DNA of 16,089 bases, from positions 1-16,089 of the forward strand of contig SKSL01000025.1 in the NCBI GenBank assembly GCA_007123015.1. The letters are read 5' to 3'. Of this stretch, positions 1-7,160 are shown in pieces. Position 1 is the stretch's first letter. The number at the start of each line of letters is the position of its first letter. This DNA is from Natronohydrobacter sp. GTDB taxonomy: Bacteria; Pseudomonadota; Alphaproteobacteria; Rhodobacterales; Rhodobacteraceae. A program made the translations under genes and the position numbers. The notes under the pieces are model-generated. The model was not told where the DNA came from, did no database searches, and saw only the letters and a list, made by a program, of their open reading frames with translations.

Positions 1-276
1 AATGGCATAGGGCACCAGCTTCTTGTCCTTCTCGACCTCGGCATCTGTCAGACGGCGCCCGATCAGGCGCTTGACAGCGAAAACCGTGTTGGACGGGTTC
101 GTGACGGCCTGGCGTTTGGCAGGCTGGCCGACAAGGCGCTCGTTTTCAGTGAAGGCGACGATCGAAGGGGTCGTGCGTGTGCCTTCCGAATTCTCGATCA
201 CGCGCGGCTGGCTTCCATCCATGATGGCCACGCAGGAATTGGTGGTGCCAAGGTCAATACCGATGACTTTTCCCAT
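1..276 (-). CDS. dnaK: Chaperone DnaK (Hsp70), N-terminal part, cut by window edge
   Basis: The translation begins MGKVIGIDLGTTNSCVAIMD, which is the phosphate-1 loop of the Hsp70 ATPase domain. It continues through the conserved stretches ENSEGTRTTPSIVAF and AVKRLIGRR. Only the first 92 codons lie in the window; the rest is beyond position 1. DnaK is a cytoplasmic ATP-driven chaperone that works with DnaJ and GrpE. The ATG at 276 is preceded about 10 nt upstream by AAGGA, and it fits the universal MGK(V/I)IGIDLGTT start. The gene is divergent from a baeRF-like gene, with about 258 bp between them that carries a good promoter candidate for dnaK. Identification is essentially certain. Confidence 0.97.
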   Translation of the reverse strand, partial: MGKVIGIDLGTTNSCVAIMDGSQPRVIENSEGTRTTPSIVAFTENERLVGQPAKRQAVTNPSNTVFAVKRLIGRRLTDAEVEKDKKLVPYAI

Positions 277-377
277 GGTCGTGCATCCTTTGCTTCAAGC
301 GATGTGAGAGCGGGCTGGTCCTGTCAGGCCCCGGCCCATCTGTGTGTCGAACTGCCCAAGCAGGGCGGCTTTGGCGG

Positions 378-406
378 TATATAGGAAGGGGTCTTTCAGG
401 CTGCAA
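378..406 (-). promoter_or_regulatory. Probable dnaK promoter, heat-shock (RpoH) or housekeeping type
   Basis: Reading the minus strand, TTGCAG (401-406) is followed after exactly 17 nt by TATATA (378-383). The same bases also read GTTG-N18-CCTATATACC. This is close to the alphaproteobacterial heat-shock promoter consensus as I recall it (CTTG-N17-CYTATNTNNG), with one mismatch in the -35 and one base of extra spacing. The predicted start lies about 95 nt before the dnaK ATG. Assignment to RpoH is inference; the spacing and boxes are seen directly. Confidence 0.55.
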
Positions 407-534
407 CCGTAACAGAGCCGTGAATTTGCGTGGTTCAACAGTTTTTCTGCGTCGCGATCACCAAGGCCACCGCAGTTGCCAAGCTGCGCAGGACATGGCA
501 TCTCGCGCGCAGAACATGAAGGAGTTCAAAGATC

Positions 535-1656
535 ATGCTGTATGTCGATATTCCGACCCAGGCCGAAATAAGTCAGGTCATTGCTGCCCGCGGAGAGGCG
601 CTGGTCAGCCTCTATCTGAAGACCACACCAGAGACGCAACATATTGATGCCGCCCGCACCCGTCTGAAGCAATTGACCATCGAAGCCATCGCGCAGCTGG
701 AAGCTGTGGGCGTGGCCAAGCGCACCATCTGGCCCATCGAGGAACAGCTGCATGACCTGATGGATGACGATGGCTTCTGGCGCGTACAGGCCAATTCGCT
801 GGCGATTTTCGTCTCGCCCAAGGGGTTGCGCAGCTACCGTCTGCCGAACCATCTGACTGAGATGGTGCAGGTCTCGGACCGGTTCCATATCAAGCCGCTT
901 TTGCGCGCCGTGTCGATGCCGCAGCATGCTTTCGTGCTGGCCCTGGCCGAGAATGAGCTGCGCGTGGTCGAGGTGCTGGGCGACCAGCCTGCGCAGGAAT
1001 TGCGCGTGCCGGGCCTGCCGAAAGATGCCGCTTCTGTCGCGGGCACAGCAAATGTGAATTCGCGCAGCTATTCGGGCCGTCAAGGCGGTGGTGAAGGTCA
1101 GAAACACCACTTGCGGCAATATTGCCGAGCCATTGACGCAGCCCTGCGGGGCGTGCTGGCCGGGCGGCATGAGCCGCTGATCATCGCCGCGACGGATCCG
1201 CTTCTGTCGATGTATCGCTCGATCAACAGCTATCCGCATCTGGCCGAGCATGCCATCACCACCAGCCCGGTCCGGATACCCGCGCATGAGCTGGGCGCGC
1301 AGGCGCGCACGATCCTTGATGAGATCAACGCTGCCTCGGTCGCAGGCTTTGGCGAGTTGTATTCTGCGCGTGAAAACGAAGGCCGGGCCACAACCCAAGT
1401 CGCGCGCGCGGCGCGTGCGGCCACTTTCGGCGCAATCGATACGCTGCTGGTCGATATGGACAGCGTTGTGCCGGGCATGGTCGATGAAACCACAGGCGAG
1501 ATCACAATTGATGACAGCGAAAGCGCTGTCACCTATGGTGTCATCGACGAAATCGCAGGCCGCGTGATTGCCCATGGCGGCAAGGTCATCGCTGTGCGGC
1601 GCGCGGATATCCCGCAAGAGGCCGAACTCGCCGCCGTGCTGCGCTACGCAATATGA
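535..1656 (+). CDS. baeRF-like protein (bacterial relative of archaeo-eukaryotic release factor eRF1)
   Basis: The protein has 373 residues, with no signal peptide or membrane segment, so it is probably cytoplasmic. The N-terminal half (about 1-160) is an alpha/beta domain. A glycine-rich loop GGGEGQ sits at 184-189, just before the helix HHLRQYCRAID. The C-terminal third (about 210-373) resembles the eRF1 domain-3 fold, ending AHGGKVIAVRRADIP...AAVLRYAI, the kind of ending shared with eRF1/Pelota-type and baeRF proteins. I assign the family from this architecture and ending; the exact baeRF subfamily is not certain. baeRF proteins are suspected to act at the ribosome, but no bacterial function is established that I can name. 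The ATG at 535 follows AAGGAG (519-524) by 10 nt. It is divergent from dnaK and has no obvious operon partner. Confidence 0.7.
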   Translation: MLYVDIPTQAEISQVIAARGEALVSLYLKTTPETQHIDAARTRLKQLTIEAIAQLEAVGVAKRTIWPIEEQLHDLMDDDGFWRVQANSLAIFVSPKGLRSYRLPNHLTEMVQVSDRFHIKPLLRAVSMPQHAFVLALAENELRVVEVLGDQPAQELRVPGLPKDAASVAGTANVNSRSYSGRQGGGEGQKHHLRQYCRAIDAALRGVLAGRHEPLIIAATDPLLSMYRSINSYPHLAEHAITTSPVRIPAHELGAQARTILDEINAASVAGFGELYSARENEGRATTQVARAARAATFGAIDTLLVDMDSVVPGMVDETTGEITIDDSESAVTYGVIDEIAGRVIAHGGKVIAVRRADIPQEAELAAVLRYAI

Positions 1657-1662
1657 CAGAAC

Positions 1663-1691
1663 GGGCAAGGCAGGTCGGGCCTGTCTTGCCC
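1663..1691 (+). terminator. Hairpin just after the baeRF-like gene, possible terminator
   Basis: A 12-bp stem (1663-1674 with 1680-1691, one G-T pair) encloses the five-base loop TCGGG, six bases after the stop codon. There is no T-tract after it, so it would be a weak or Rho-assisted terminator, or an RNA 3'-end stabiliser. Confidence 0.5.
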
Positions 1692-1736
1692 TGACTGCAG
1701 TAGCAATGTGACCCACAATTGCACCCTGCCTGAAAC

Positions 1737-2228
1737 TCATACGGCTTCGGGCGGCCTGAAAAGGTCGCGCGCCGGGGCCAAAGTCGCAGAGACCGGGCTC
1801 GGCATTGCGCGGTCAGGCACGCTTGAATGATCTGTCTCCAGCGCAAGCTTGGAGACTGCGCGCGCACCATCCTTGTCTTTACGAAGCCGCGCGCGCAGGT
1901 CGTCGCGGAAGACAGCCGCAAGGTGGGATCCTCGCTCGCCTTGCAGATCCAAGCCCATGCCTTCGAAACCTATTGCAGAAATCACGCATGAACGCGCTGA
2001 AAGAGGGGTTCGGACGCCACGCCCATGATCAGCGCGGCGTCGGCCCCTTCAACAAGCCCATGGCCCCCGAAGATCGCCTCTCTCCAAGCGCTCCCGCCAG
2101 CCCGAGAGCAGTGTCACAGCCAAAAGAACGACCGCAATTCTGGCCAGGCTCCTGCGTTTCACCCTCACGCTCTCCCAACAGTGCCAGAGCATATCCAACC
2201 CGACCGCAAGGGCCGCGCTGCTCTGCAT
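1737..2228 (-). pseudogene. Possible decayed gene, three overlapping frame fragments
   Basis: From 2228 down to 2049 the minus strand encodes 59 residues. An internal GTG at 2162 starts MKRRSLARIAVVLLAVTLLS, a basic N-terminus plus hydrophobic core typical of a signal peptide, and it then stops in WAC. A neighbouring frame, open from about 2110, continues with EAIFGGHGLVEGADAALIMG and stops at 1982. A third frame starts at the overlapping GTG (1985), runs 82 residues and ends PPEAV at 1737. The three fit head to tail, as expected for an exported protein broken by two frameshifts. I do not recognise the family. Chance open frames in high-GC DNA are the main alternative, and the last 82-residue frame could also be a small gene in its own right. 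Confidence 0.3.
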
Positions 2229-2230
2229 TT

Positions 2231-2273
2231 TCTTGCGTCAAATACTCTGGGGGTCCGGGGGTGAAATCCCCGG
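2231..2273 (+). repeat. Rhodobacterales-type AAATACTC/GGGGGTCCGGGGG hairpin element
   Basis: TTGCGTCAAATACTC is followed by TGGGGGTCCGGGGG and then by the matching CCCCGG. The stem is CCGGGG (2255-2260) with CCCCGG (2268-2273) around a 7-base loop. I recall very similar sequence as a recurring intergenic motif near gene 3' ends in Rhodobacteraceae genomes. This window shows only one copy, so its repeat status rests on recollection. It may mark the old 3' or 5' edge of the degraded gene beside it. Confidence 0.45.
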
Positions 2274-2402
2274 CTTCGGGAACATACCTGCACCCAAGGC
2301 AGCGTGGCAAAATGTTCAGTGGCCACAGACAGTACTGTCCAGCCCAGCGCTTACAGCCAGATTGCCGAAGCATGATCATCGGATCGCCTTCGTCAAAGCC
2401 CC

Positions 2403-3359
2403 CTACCCGGCATATCCAGCGCCAGGATAGGCACGCAGCACATCATGGACGAGCGTTTCCATCCAGCGCGCGGTCTCTGGCTGCAACCGCATGGACTGGG
2501 CCACGCCTGCTGGCAGCGCGCGCGGATCATAGCCATAGATCACCGCCAGATGCGCCAGCGTGATCAGATAGGTCCCGGCGGGATTGATATGGATCGCGTC
2601 TGAAAACAGATCCGCAATGCGTGCCAGCCCCGGGGCCTCGGCTGCCGCAATCGCGTCATAGGCTGCGGCCATGATCAGCGGGCCTGGGATCATCTGCATG
2701 GCCGGGGCACTGGCCGGGCGCTCTGTATTCACATGATCAAGGATTCCCTGCCAGCGCGCCATTTCCAGCGGCAGGCGGTCGCGAAAACGCAAATGGCCTT
2801 CGGGGTCATTATATGGGTTCTCGAAATCAGGGCCGCTGGTGATATCAACCCATGTGGCATAAAGGATGCTCTCGGCCCCCGCACCTTGGTTTCCATTCTC
2901 CCGGGCATGCGTGAACCAGCGAAAGGCCATCGCTTCCGAATTGTGCCAGGGCATTGTCCCCGACAGTGACACGCGCTCGGTGATCACCAAAAGCTCATAT
3001 CGGTCAATCTCATGACGCGCATCAGGCATGTATTGCACGCGATGGTCCCAGCGCCAATCCATCGGGCTGCCGGGGATGGTCGAGCGGTCAATGACCCTGC
3101 GCCGCGCCTCTGCACCGCCGATCTGCGCGACCATCGTGTCAAGGGCTGGCACAATCGGGTCAGTCAGTGAATGCCCTGATTGAATGATGCGGGTCGACAA
3201 GGGACGCCGCAGCGCTGTGCCGGCGCGGCTTCCATCGGCCACCAAAAGCAGTGGTGCTGCGGCCATGCCGCGTATCAGGCTGCGTCGGCTGATCTGACCG
3301 TCAGTGCAGTCTGCACCCGCCTTGCGCATGGGAACATCGTCGCCGTCAAAGGTATCCAT
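2403..3359 (-). CDS. Tat-exported SGNH-hydrolase-like protein, function unknown
   Basis: The protein has 318 residues. A twin-arginine signal sits at about 24-50, with SRRSLIRG followed by a hydrophobic AAAPLLLVA stretch, so it is probably exported folded to the periplasm. Two short blocks suggest an SGNH/GDSL-type fold: GHSLTD near the start of the mature protein (Ser64 as possible nucleophile) and DAIHINPAG (Asp254, His257) near the end, as in the D-x-x-H block of that family. I see no clear family match beyond this, so the substrate is unknown and the hydrolase call is inference. The start at 3359 gives a longish pre-RR region; Met11 is an alternative. It is divergent from modA, so shared regulation is possible but not shown. 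The stop at 2403 is followed by the gene-poor stretch. Confidence 0.6.
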   Translation of the reverse strand: MDTFDGDDVPMRKAGADCTDGQISRRSLIRGMAAAPLLLVADGSRAGTALRRPLSTRIIQSGHSLTDPIVPALDTMVAQIGGAEARRRVIDRSTIPGSPMDWRWDHRVQYMPDARHEIDRYELLVITERVSLSGTMPWHNSEAMAFRWFTHARENGNQGAGAESILYATWVDITSGPDFENPYNDPEGHLRFRDRLPLEMARWQGILDHVNTERPASAPAMQMIPGPLIMAAAYDAIAAAEAPGLARIADLFSDAIHINPAGTYLITLAHLAVIYGYDPRALPAGVAQSMRLQPETARWMETLVHDVLRAYPGAGYAG

Positions 3360-3407
3360 CCGCTAAGCTGTCCTGTCATGGCCGACCTGACTTTGAAGAT
3401 AACTGAA

Positions 3408-3425
3408 GCTTGCCACAACGCAAGC
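3408..3425. promoter_or_regulatory. Inverted repeat between the SGNH-like gene and modA, possible operator
   Basis: GCTTGC and GCAAGC flank a 6-base spacer in the 180-bp divergent region. It could bind a dimeric regulator, but it is short enough to arise by chance. The Rhodobacter-type Mo-box (TATATA-rich dyad bound by ModE/MopA-like regulators) is not seen in this region. Confidence 0.25.
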
Positions 3426-3540
3426 CTGCACGCGGCAACAGACATTGCACGTCCGGCCCCCGGTTTCCGCCGCCACGACCCTTGCGCGACTGCGCAGCCC
3501 AGCGATATGGTCCAGCCCTGACCCAGTTGGACCCTTGCTG

Positions 3541-4329
3541 ATGCCTATGACAGTTTTCCGTCGCAATGTGCTTGCTGGCCTATCGGCCTTGCCCGTCACA
3601 GCTATACCTGTCGCAGCGCGCGATGGCGCACCTGTGATCGCAGCCGCCTCATATCTGCAATTCGCGCTGGAAGAGATCGCAGCAGCTTTCGCGCGTTCCA
3701 CAGGTCAGCGGGTGCGTCTGTCGTTGGGCTCGACTGGCAATCTGTCGCGTCAGATCCGTGAGGGCGCGCCATTTCAGGTTTTCATGGCCGCAGATGAGCA
3801 ATTCATCATCGACCTCTATCGTGACGGTTTCACACGCGATGCGGGCACGCTTTATGCCATAGGGCGGATCGTCCTGACAGCGCCGGAAAACTCGGGGCTG
3901 ACGCTTGACGGCACGCTCGAAAGCTTGCGCCGCGCTCTGGCAGAAGGGCAGATCACCCGCTTCGCCATCGCCAATCCCGACCATGCCCCTTACGGAATGC
4001 GCGCGCGTGAAGCGTTGCAGCATGTGGGGCTTTGGAAAGACATCCAGCCATTTCTGGTGCAGGGCGAGAATGTCAGTCAGGCCGCTGCTTTCGCGCTGTC
4101 GGGCAATGCAGAGGGCGGGATCATCGCGCTGTCGCTGGCACGCGCGCCCCAACTTGCCGCGCGCGGCAGTTATGTACTGATCCCGGAGGCGTTTCACCAG
4201 CCCCTGCGCCAACGCATGGCGCTGCTGAAGGCCGCCGGTCCTGTTGCAGAAGCCTTCTATGACTTTCTGAGAAGCCCAGAGGCGCAGGGCATCATGGCGG
4301 CCTATGGCTTCATGCGGCCAGAGACGTAA
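3541..4329 (+). CDS. modA: Molybdate ABC transporter, periplasmic binding protein
   Basis: The 262-residue product starts with an export signal containing a twin arginine (FRRNVLAGLSALPVTAIPVAA), so it may use Tat rather than Sec. The mature part has the ModA order: AAASYLQFALEEIAAAF, then GSTGNLSRQIREGAPFQVFM, and the hallmark ANPDHAPYGMRAREAL. These blocks line the oxyanion pocket that captures molybdate (tungstate is also possible) outside the inner membrane. The frame is open from 3445, but the upstream part lacks signal-peptide character, so I place the start at the ATG at 3541; the ATG at 3547 is equally possible. No strong ribosome site is visible. modB follows after 3 nt, so translation is probably coupled. 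Confidence 0.88.
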   Translation: MPMTVFRRNVLAGLSALPVTAIPVAARDGAPVIAAASYLQFALEEIAAAFARSTGQRVRLSLGSTGNLSRQIREGAPFQVFMAADEQFIIDLYRDGFTRDAGTLYAIGRIVLTAPENSGLTLDGTLESLRRALAEGQITRFAIANPDHAPYGMRAREALQHVGLWKDIQPFLVQGENVSQAAAFALSGNAEGGIIALSLARAPQLAARGSYVLIPEAFHQPLRQRMALLKAAGPVAEAFYDFLRSPEAQGIMAAYGFMRPET

Positions 4330-4332
4330 AGC

Positions 4333-5001
4333 GTGGATTGGGAAGCGCTTTTTCTGTCGCTGCGACTGGCGGGCTGGACTGTGGTGATCCTGCTGCCAGT
4401 CTCGATCTTCATGGGGCGGCTGCTGGCTTACCGCCAGTTCCGCGCCAAGGGGTTGGTGGAAGCGCTGGTCATGCTGCCGCTGGTGCTGCCGCCCACCGTT
4501 TTCGGCTTCTATCTCTTACTGGCCTTCGGGCGCAATTCGCCGCTCGGGCAGGTCTGGGAAGCGACATTCGGCGGCCAGCTGGTGTTTACCTTCGAGGGGC
4601 TTGTGCTCGCGTCGATCATTTTCAACCTGCCCTTCGCGATCTTGCCCGCCCAGCGCGGGTTTCAGTCCATCGCGCCAGAACTGCGCGAAGCAGCAAGCTG
4701 TTCGGGCATGTCGCCTTTGCGCAGCCTGTGGCGCGTGGAATTGCCCCTGGCCTGGCCCGGGGTGATGACTGCGATGGTGCTGACCTTTGCCCATACGCTG
4801 GGGGAATTCGGGATCGTGCTGATGGTGGGGGGCTCGATCCCCGGCGAAACCAAGACCATCGCCATTTCCATCTATGACAAGGTGCAGGGTTTTGACGACA
4901 GGTCCGCGGGCATCATGTCGGCAGTGCTGGTGGCGATCAGCCTGTTCACCATCCTGATCACGTTTGCGCTTTCGGCACGGGTGGGCCGACGGCTTGGATA
5001 G
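4333..5001 (+). CDS. modB: Molybdate ABC transporter, inner-membrane permease
   Basis: The product has 222 residues with about five hydrophobic helices (roughly 5-28, 42-65, 87-107, 141-165 and 194-215). The cytoplasmic coupling loop PELREAASCSGMSPLRSLWR (116-135) is the EAA motif that docks on the ATPase. HTLGEFG (154-160) and the following GGSIPGETKTI are characteristic of ModB. It forms the homodimeric channel for molybdate delivered by ModA. The start is a GTG at 4333, three nucleotides after the modA stop and without a strong ribosome site, which suggests coupled translation. Its end touches or overlaps the modC start region. Confidence 0.92.
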   Translation: MDWEALFLSLRLAGWTVVILLPVSIFMGRLLAYRQFRAKGLVEALVMLPLVLPPTVFGFYLLLAFGRNSPLGQVWEATFGGQLVFTFEGLVLASIIFNLPFAILPAQRGFQSIAPELREAASCSGMSPLRSLWRVELPLAWPGVMTAMVLTFAHTLGEFGIVLMVGGSIPGETKTIAISIYDKVQGFDDRSAGIMSAVLVAISLFTILITFALSARVGRRLG

Positions 5002-5014
5002 GGGCGGGCCTGCG

Positions 5015-6121
5015 TTGGCGTTAGAGGTCATGGCCAAGGCCCAGCACCCGATCCCGCTGGATGTGGCGTTTCACGTCGCAGCAGGTGAGTTGCTGGCGCT
5101 GGTCGGGCCGTCCGGATCGGGCAAGACCACGCTCTTGCGCACCATTGCAGGGCTCTGGACCCCCGCAGATGCGCGGGTCAGGTTGGGTGACAACTGCTGG
5201 CTGGACACGAGGGCGCGCGTGAATCTGCCGCCGCATAAACGTCGGGTGGGGCTGGTTTTTCAGAACTATGCGCTGTTTCCGCATATGAGCGCTGTGCAGA
5301 ATGTCATGGCCGCGATGGATCGCGCTGACCGAGCCGAGGCCGCGCGGCTGCTCGATCTGGTCAATCTGCAGGGCCTGGAAGATCGCAAGCCTGCCCAGCT
5401 TTCGGGGGGGCAGCAGCAACGGGTTGCTGTGGCCCGCGCACTGGCCCGACGCCCGCAAGCCCTGCTGCTTGATGAACCCTTTTCCGCAGTAGACCGCGCG
5501 ACGCGCGAAAAGCTTTACGGGGAAATCATCGCGCTGCGGGCGCATCTGAACATGCCTGTGGTTCTGGTCACGCATGATGTGAATGAAGCGCAATTGCTGG
5601 CCGACCGTATGGTCGTGATCCATGCCGGGCAGATGGTGCGCGAAGGGACCACGGCCGAGGTCATGGCAGATGCCGACGCCCTGCGCACACTTGGATTACG
5701 GGAACTGGCGGCCATGCTGCCTGCGACACTGGCAGAACATCTGGACGATGGGCTGACGCGGCTTGAGACACCCGCAGGGCCACTTTTCCTGCCCAAGATT
5801 GACATTGCGGCAGGCACGCGCGTTCAAGTGCGGATCATGGCACATGACATCATCCTGTCGCGCCCCCGGCCAGAGGGTCTGTCTGCTCCGAATATTCTGG
5901 CTGCGACTGTCACGAAAGTGGTGCCGGGGGATGGGCCGGGGATGCTGGTGCATCTTGCGGTGGGCGGGCACATCCTTCTTGCGCGCATCACGAAGCGGGC
6001 GGCCGATCAGCTTGCCCTGCATCCCGGCGAGACTGTGTACGCGATCGTGAAATCAATGTCAGTGGCCCGCGATCATGTAACCCGCACGACTGACAGGGCA
6101 GGAACACTGCAATCGCCATAA
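5015..6121 (+). CDS. modC: Molybdate ABC transporter, ATP-binding protein with TOBE domain
   Basis: With the start used here (368 residues), Walker A GPSGSGKTT is at 31-39, the Q-loop VFQNYALFPH at 81-90 and the signature LSGGQQQR at 129-136. Walker B LLLDEPFSAVD follows at 150-160 and the switch histidine in LVTHD at 187. Residues about 290-360 form a C-terminal TOBE domain ending AIVKSMSVA, where ModC proteins sense oxyanion. The protein powers ModB from the cytoplasmic face. The start is uncertain. The frame is open from TTG 4964, inside modB. TTG 5015 has AGGGGC about 9 nt upstream and gives the expected short N-terminal strand. TTG 4994 and ATG 5030 remain possible. It ends 37 nt before the convergent motB stop. 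Confidence 0.9.
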   Translation: MALEVMAKAQHPIPLDVAFHVAAGELLALVGPSGSGKTTLLRTIAGLWTPADARVRLGDNCWLDTRARVNLPPHKRRVGLVFQNYALFPHMSAVQNVMAAMDRADRAEAARLLDLVNLQGLEDRKPAQLSGGQQQRVAVARALARRPQALLLDEPFSAVDRATREKLYGEIIALRAHLNMPVVLVTHDVNEAQLLADRMVVIHAGQMVREGTTAEVMADADALRTLGLRELAAMLPATLAEHLDDGLTRLETPAGPLFLPKIDIAAGTRVQVRIMAHDIILSRPRPEGLSAPNILAATVTKVVPGDGPGMLVHLAVGGHILLARITKRAADQLALHPGETVYAIVKSMSVARDHVTRTTDRAGTLQSP

Positions 6122-6158
6122 TCCTGATGCCCCATCTTGCTGAAAGCTGTTCTCGGTG

Positions 6159-6965
6159 TCAGCGCTGTTCGGTATCGAGATCTTCGGCGGATTGCAGAAG
6201 CAGCACCAATTCCAGCCGATTGTTTCTGGCAGCAGTGTGTGGCGTGATTGCGGGCACCCGGTCCGCATTTCCGGTCACGCGGTGCAGTCGCGCGTCTTGC
6301 AAGCCATTTTGTTCCAGCAGCGTCTTTGTCATCTCGGCGCGCTCCAGTGTCAGGCGCCAGACCGGGTTTTCCAGAAAAACCGTCGGGAAACTGCGGGAAT
6401 GTGCTGTGATGGCGACTTGGTTGCTGACAGTCTGGAAGACATCCACCAGAATGATGGTCAATGTTTCAAGCACCGGGCGCGGTTCCGCTGTGTCGCGCTC
6501 GAAAAGCGACCGCCCGTCAAGATCGAAGATTTCGATCAACAACCCTTCATCTGTCATGCGGATGGCAACATGCTCGAAGGCGTCGCCCAACAGTTCATCC
6601 ATCGCAATGGCCGCTTCAAGCGCTTCCACGACCAGTTCCAGCGCTTCCATATCAGCGCGGTAGCGTTCGCGCGTCGCGATCTGATCGGTGAGCGAATCGA
6701 CAACTGACAGGGATTCGCCCCACATGATCGAGTCACCGCCCGCCGAGTCCGACCTGACCGCCAACGTGTCAGAGAAGTAATCTGCAATCCCCTTGCGCTG
6801 GTCATCTTCAACAGATCCCAGAAGCCACAGCATCAGGAAAAACGCCATCATAGCTGTGACGAAATCTGCATAAGCGACTTTCCACGCACCACCATGGTGC
6901 CCATCGCCGGCCACCACGCGCTTGCGCTTGATGATTACCGGCCTGACATTGTCAGATCGTTGCAT
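6159..6965 (-). CDS. motB: Flagellar motor stator protein MotB
   Basis: The 268-residue product has the MotB layout: a basic cytoplasmic N-terminus (IIKRKRVV), then GGAWKVAYADFVTAMMAFFL as the single membrane helix with the proton-binding aspartate at position 34. A periplasmic linker follows, then an OmpA/MotB-type peptidoglycan-binding domain at about 150-260. There the usual GHTD motif reads TAHSRSFP, while the downstream pattern ENPVWRLTLERAEMT and TGNADRVPA...NNRLELVL is kept. I recall a similar arginine-containing version in Rhodobacteraceae MotB, so this is probably lineage-typical. MotB with MotA forms the proton-driven stator in the inner membrane. No motA or other flagellar gene lies beside it here. 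It converges with modC. Confidence 0.88.
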   Translation of the reverse strand: MQRSDNVRPVIIKRKRVVAGDGHHGGAWKVAYADFVTAMMAFFLMLWLLGSVEDDQRKGIADYFSDTLAVRSDSAGGDSIMWGESLSVVDSLTDQIATRERYRADMEALELVVEALEAAIAMDELLGDAFEHVAIRMTDEGLLIEIFDLDGRSLFERDTAEPRPVLETLTIILVDVFQTVSNQVAITAHSRSFPTVFLENPVWRLTLERAEMTKTLLEQNGLQDARLHRVTGNADRVPAITPHTAARNNRLELVLLLQSAEDLDTEQR

Positions 6966-7112
6966 CTGTCCACCCTTTTTTCACCCATGCCCAAAGTAGC
7001 AATCACGGATGAACAAGGTTTTAAGCTGCCCGGCTCTGATGGCGCGCGATCACATTTTTATCAGAACTGTCGTCATTTCGCACCGCTGTCGGGGGATGCG
7101 GCGCAGCAGGGG

Positions 7113-7141
7113 CTGTCAAATGACCGTCAAGGCGTTACTAT
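7113..7141 (+). promoter_or_regulatory. Candidate sigma-70 promoter for the transglycosylase lipoprotein
   Basis: CTGTCA (7113-7118) and TACTAT (7136-7141) are separated by exactly 17 nt. The start would lie about 13 nt before the ATG at 7161, leaving a very short leader that still contains the AAAAGAGG ribosome site. Confidence 0.5.
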
Positions 7142-7160
7142 ATGGAAAAAAGAGGCAGTG

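Larger units (their letters stand above)
1692..2402. other. Gene-poor stretch, about 0.7 kb
   Basis: No open frame here gives a protein I recognise. The plus-strand frame that runs through it (1805-2563) has a composition I would expect from a shadow frame, and it runs into the antisense of the next gene. The minus strand holds a set of short frames that read as if one coding sequence had been broken by frameshifts (described separately), plus the hairpin element at 2240-2273. I see no tRNA or insertion-sequence ends. Confidence 0.5.

Noticed and set aside
526..1740. 404-codon open frame on the minus strand
   Set aside because: It is antisense to the baeRF-like gene, has unfamiliar His/Arg/Gln-rich composition and no ribosome site; it is a shadow frame of high-GC coding DNA.
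1805..2563. 252-codon plus-strand frame through the gene-poor stretch
   Set aside because: Low-complexity Pro/Arg/Ser-rich product with no domain pattern; it runs into the antisense of the SGNH-like gene.
3445..3540. Upstream extension of modA
   Set aside because: The extra 32 residues lack signal-peptide features, and the export signal begins at the ATG at 3541 or 3547.
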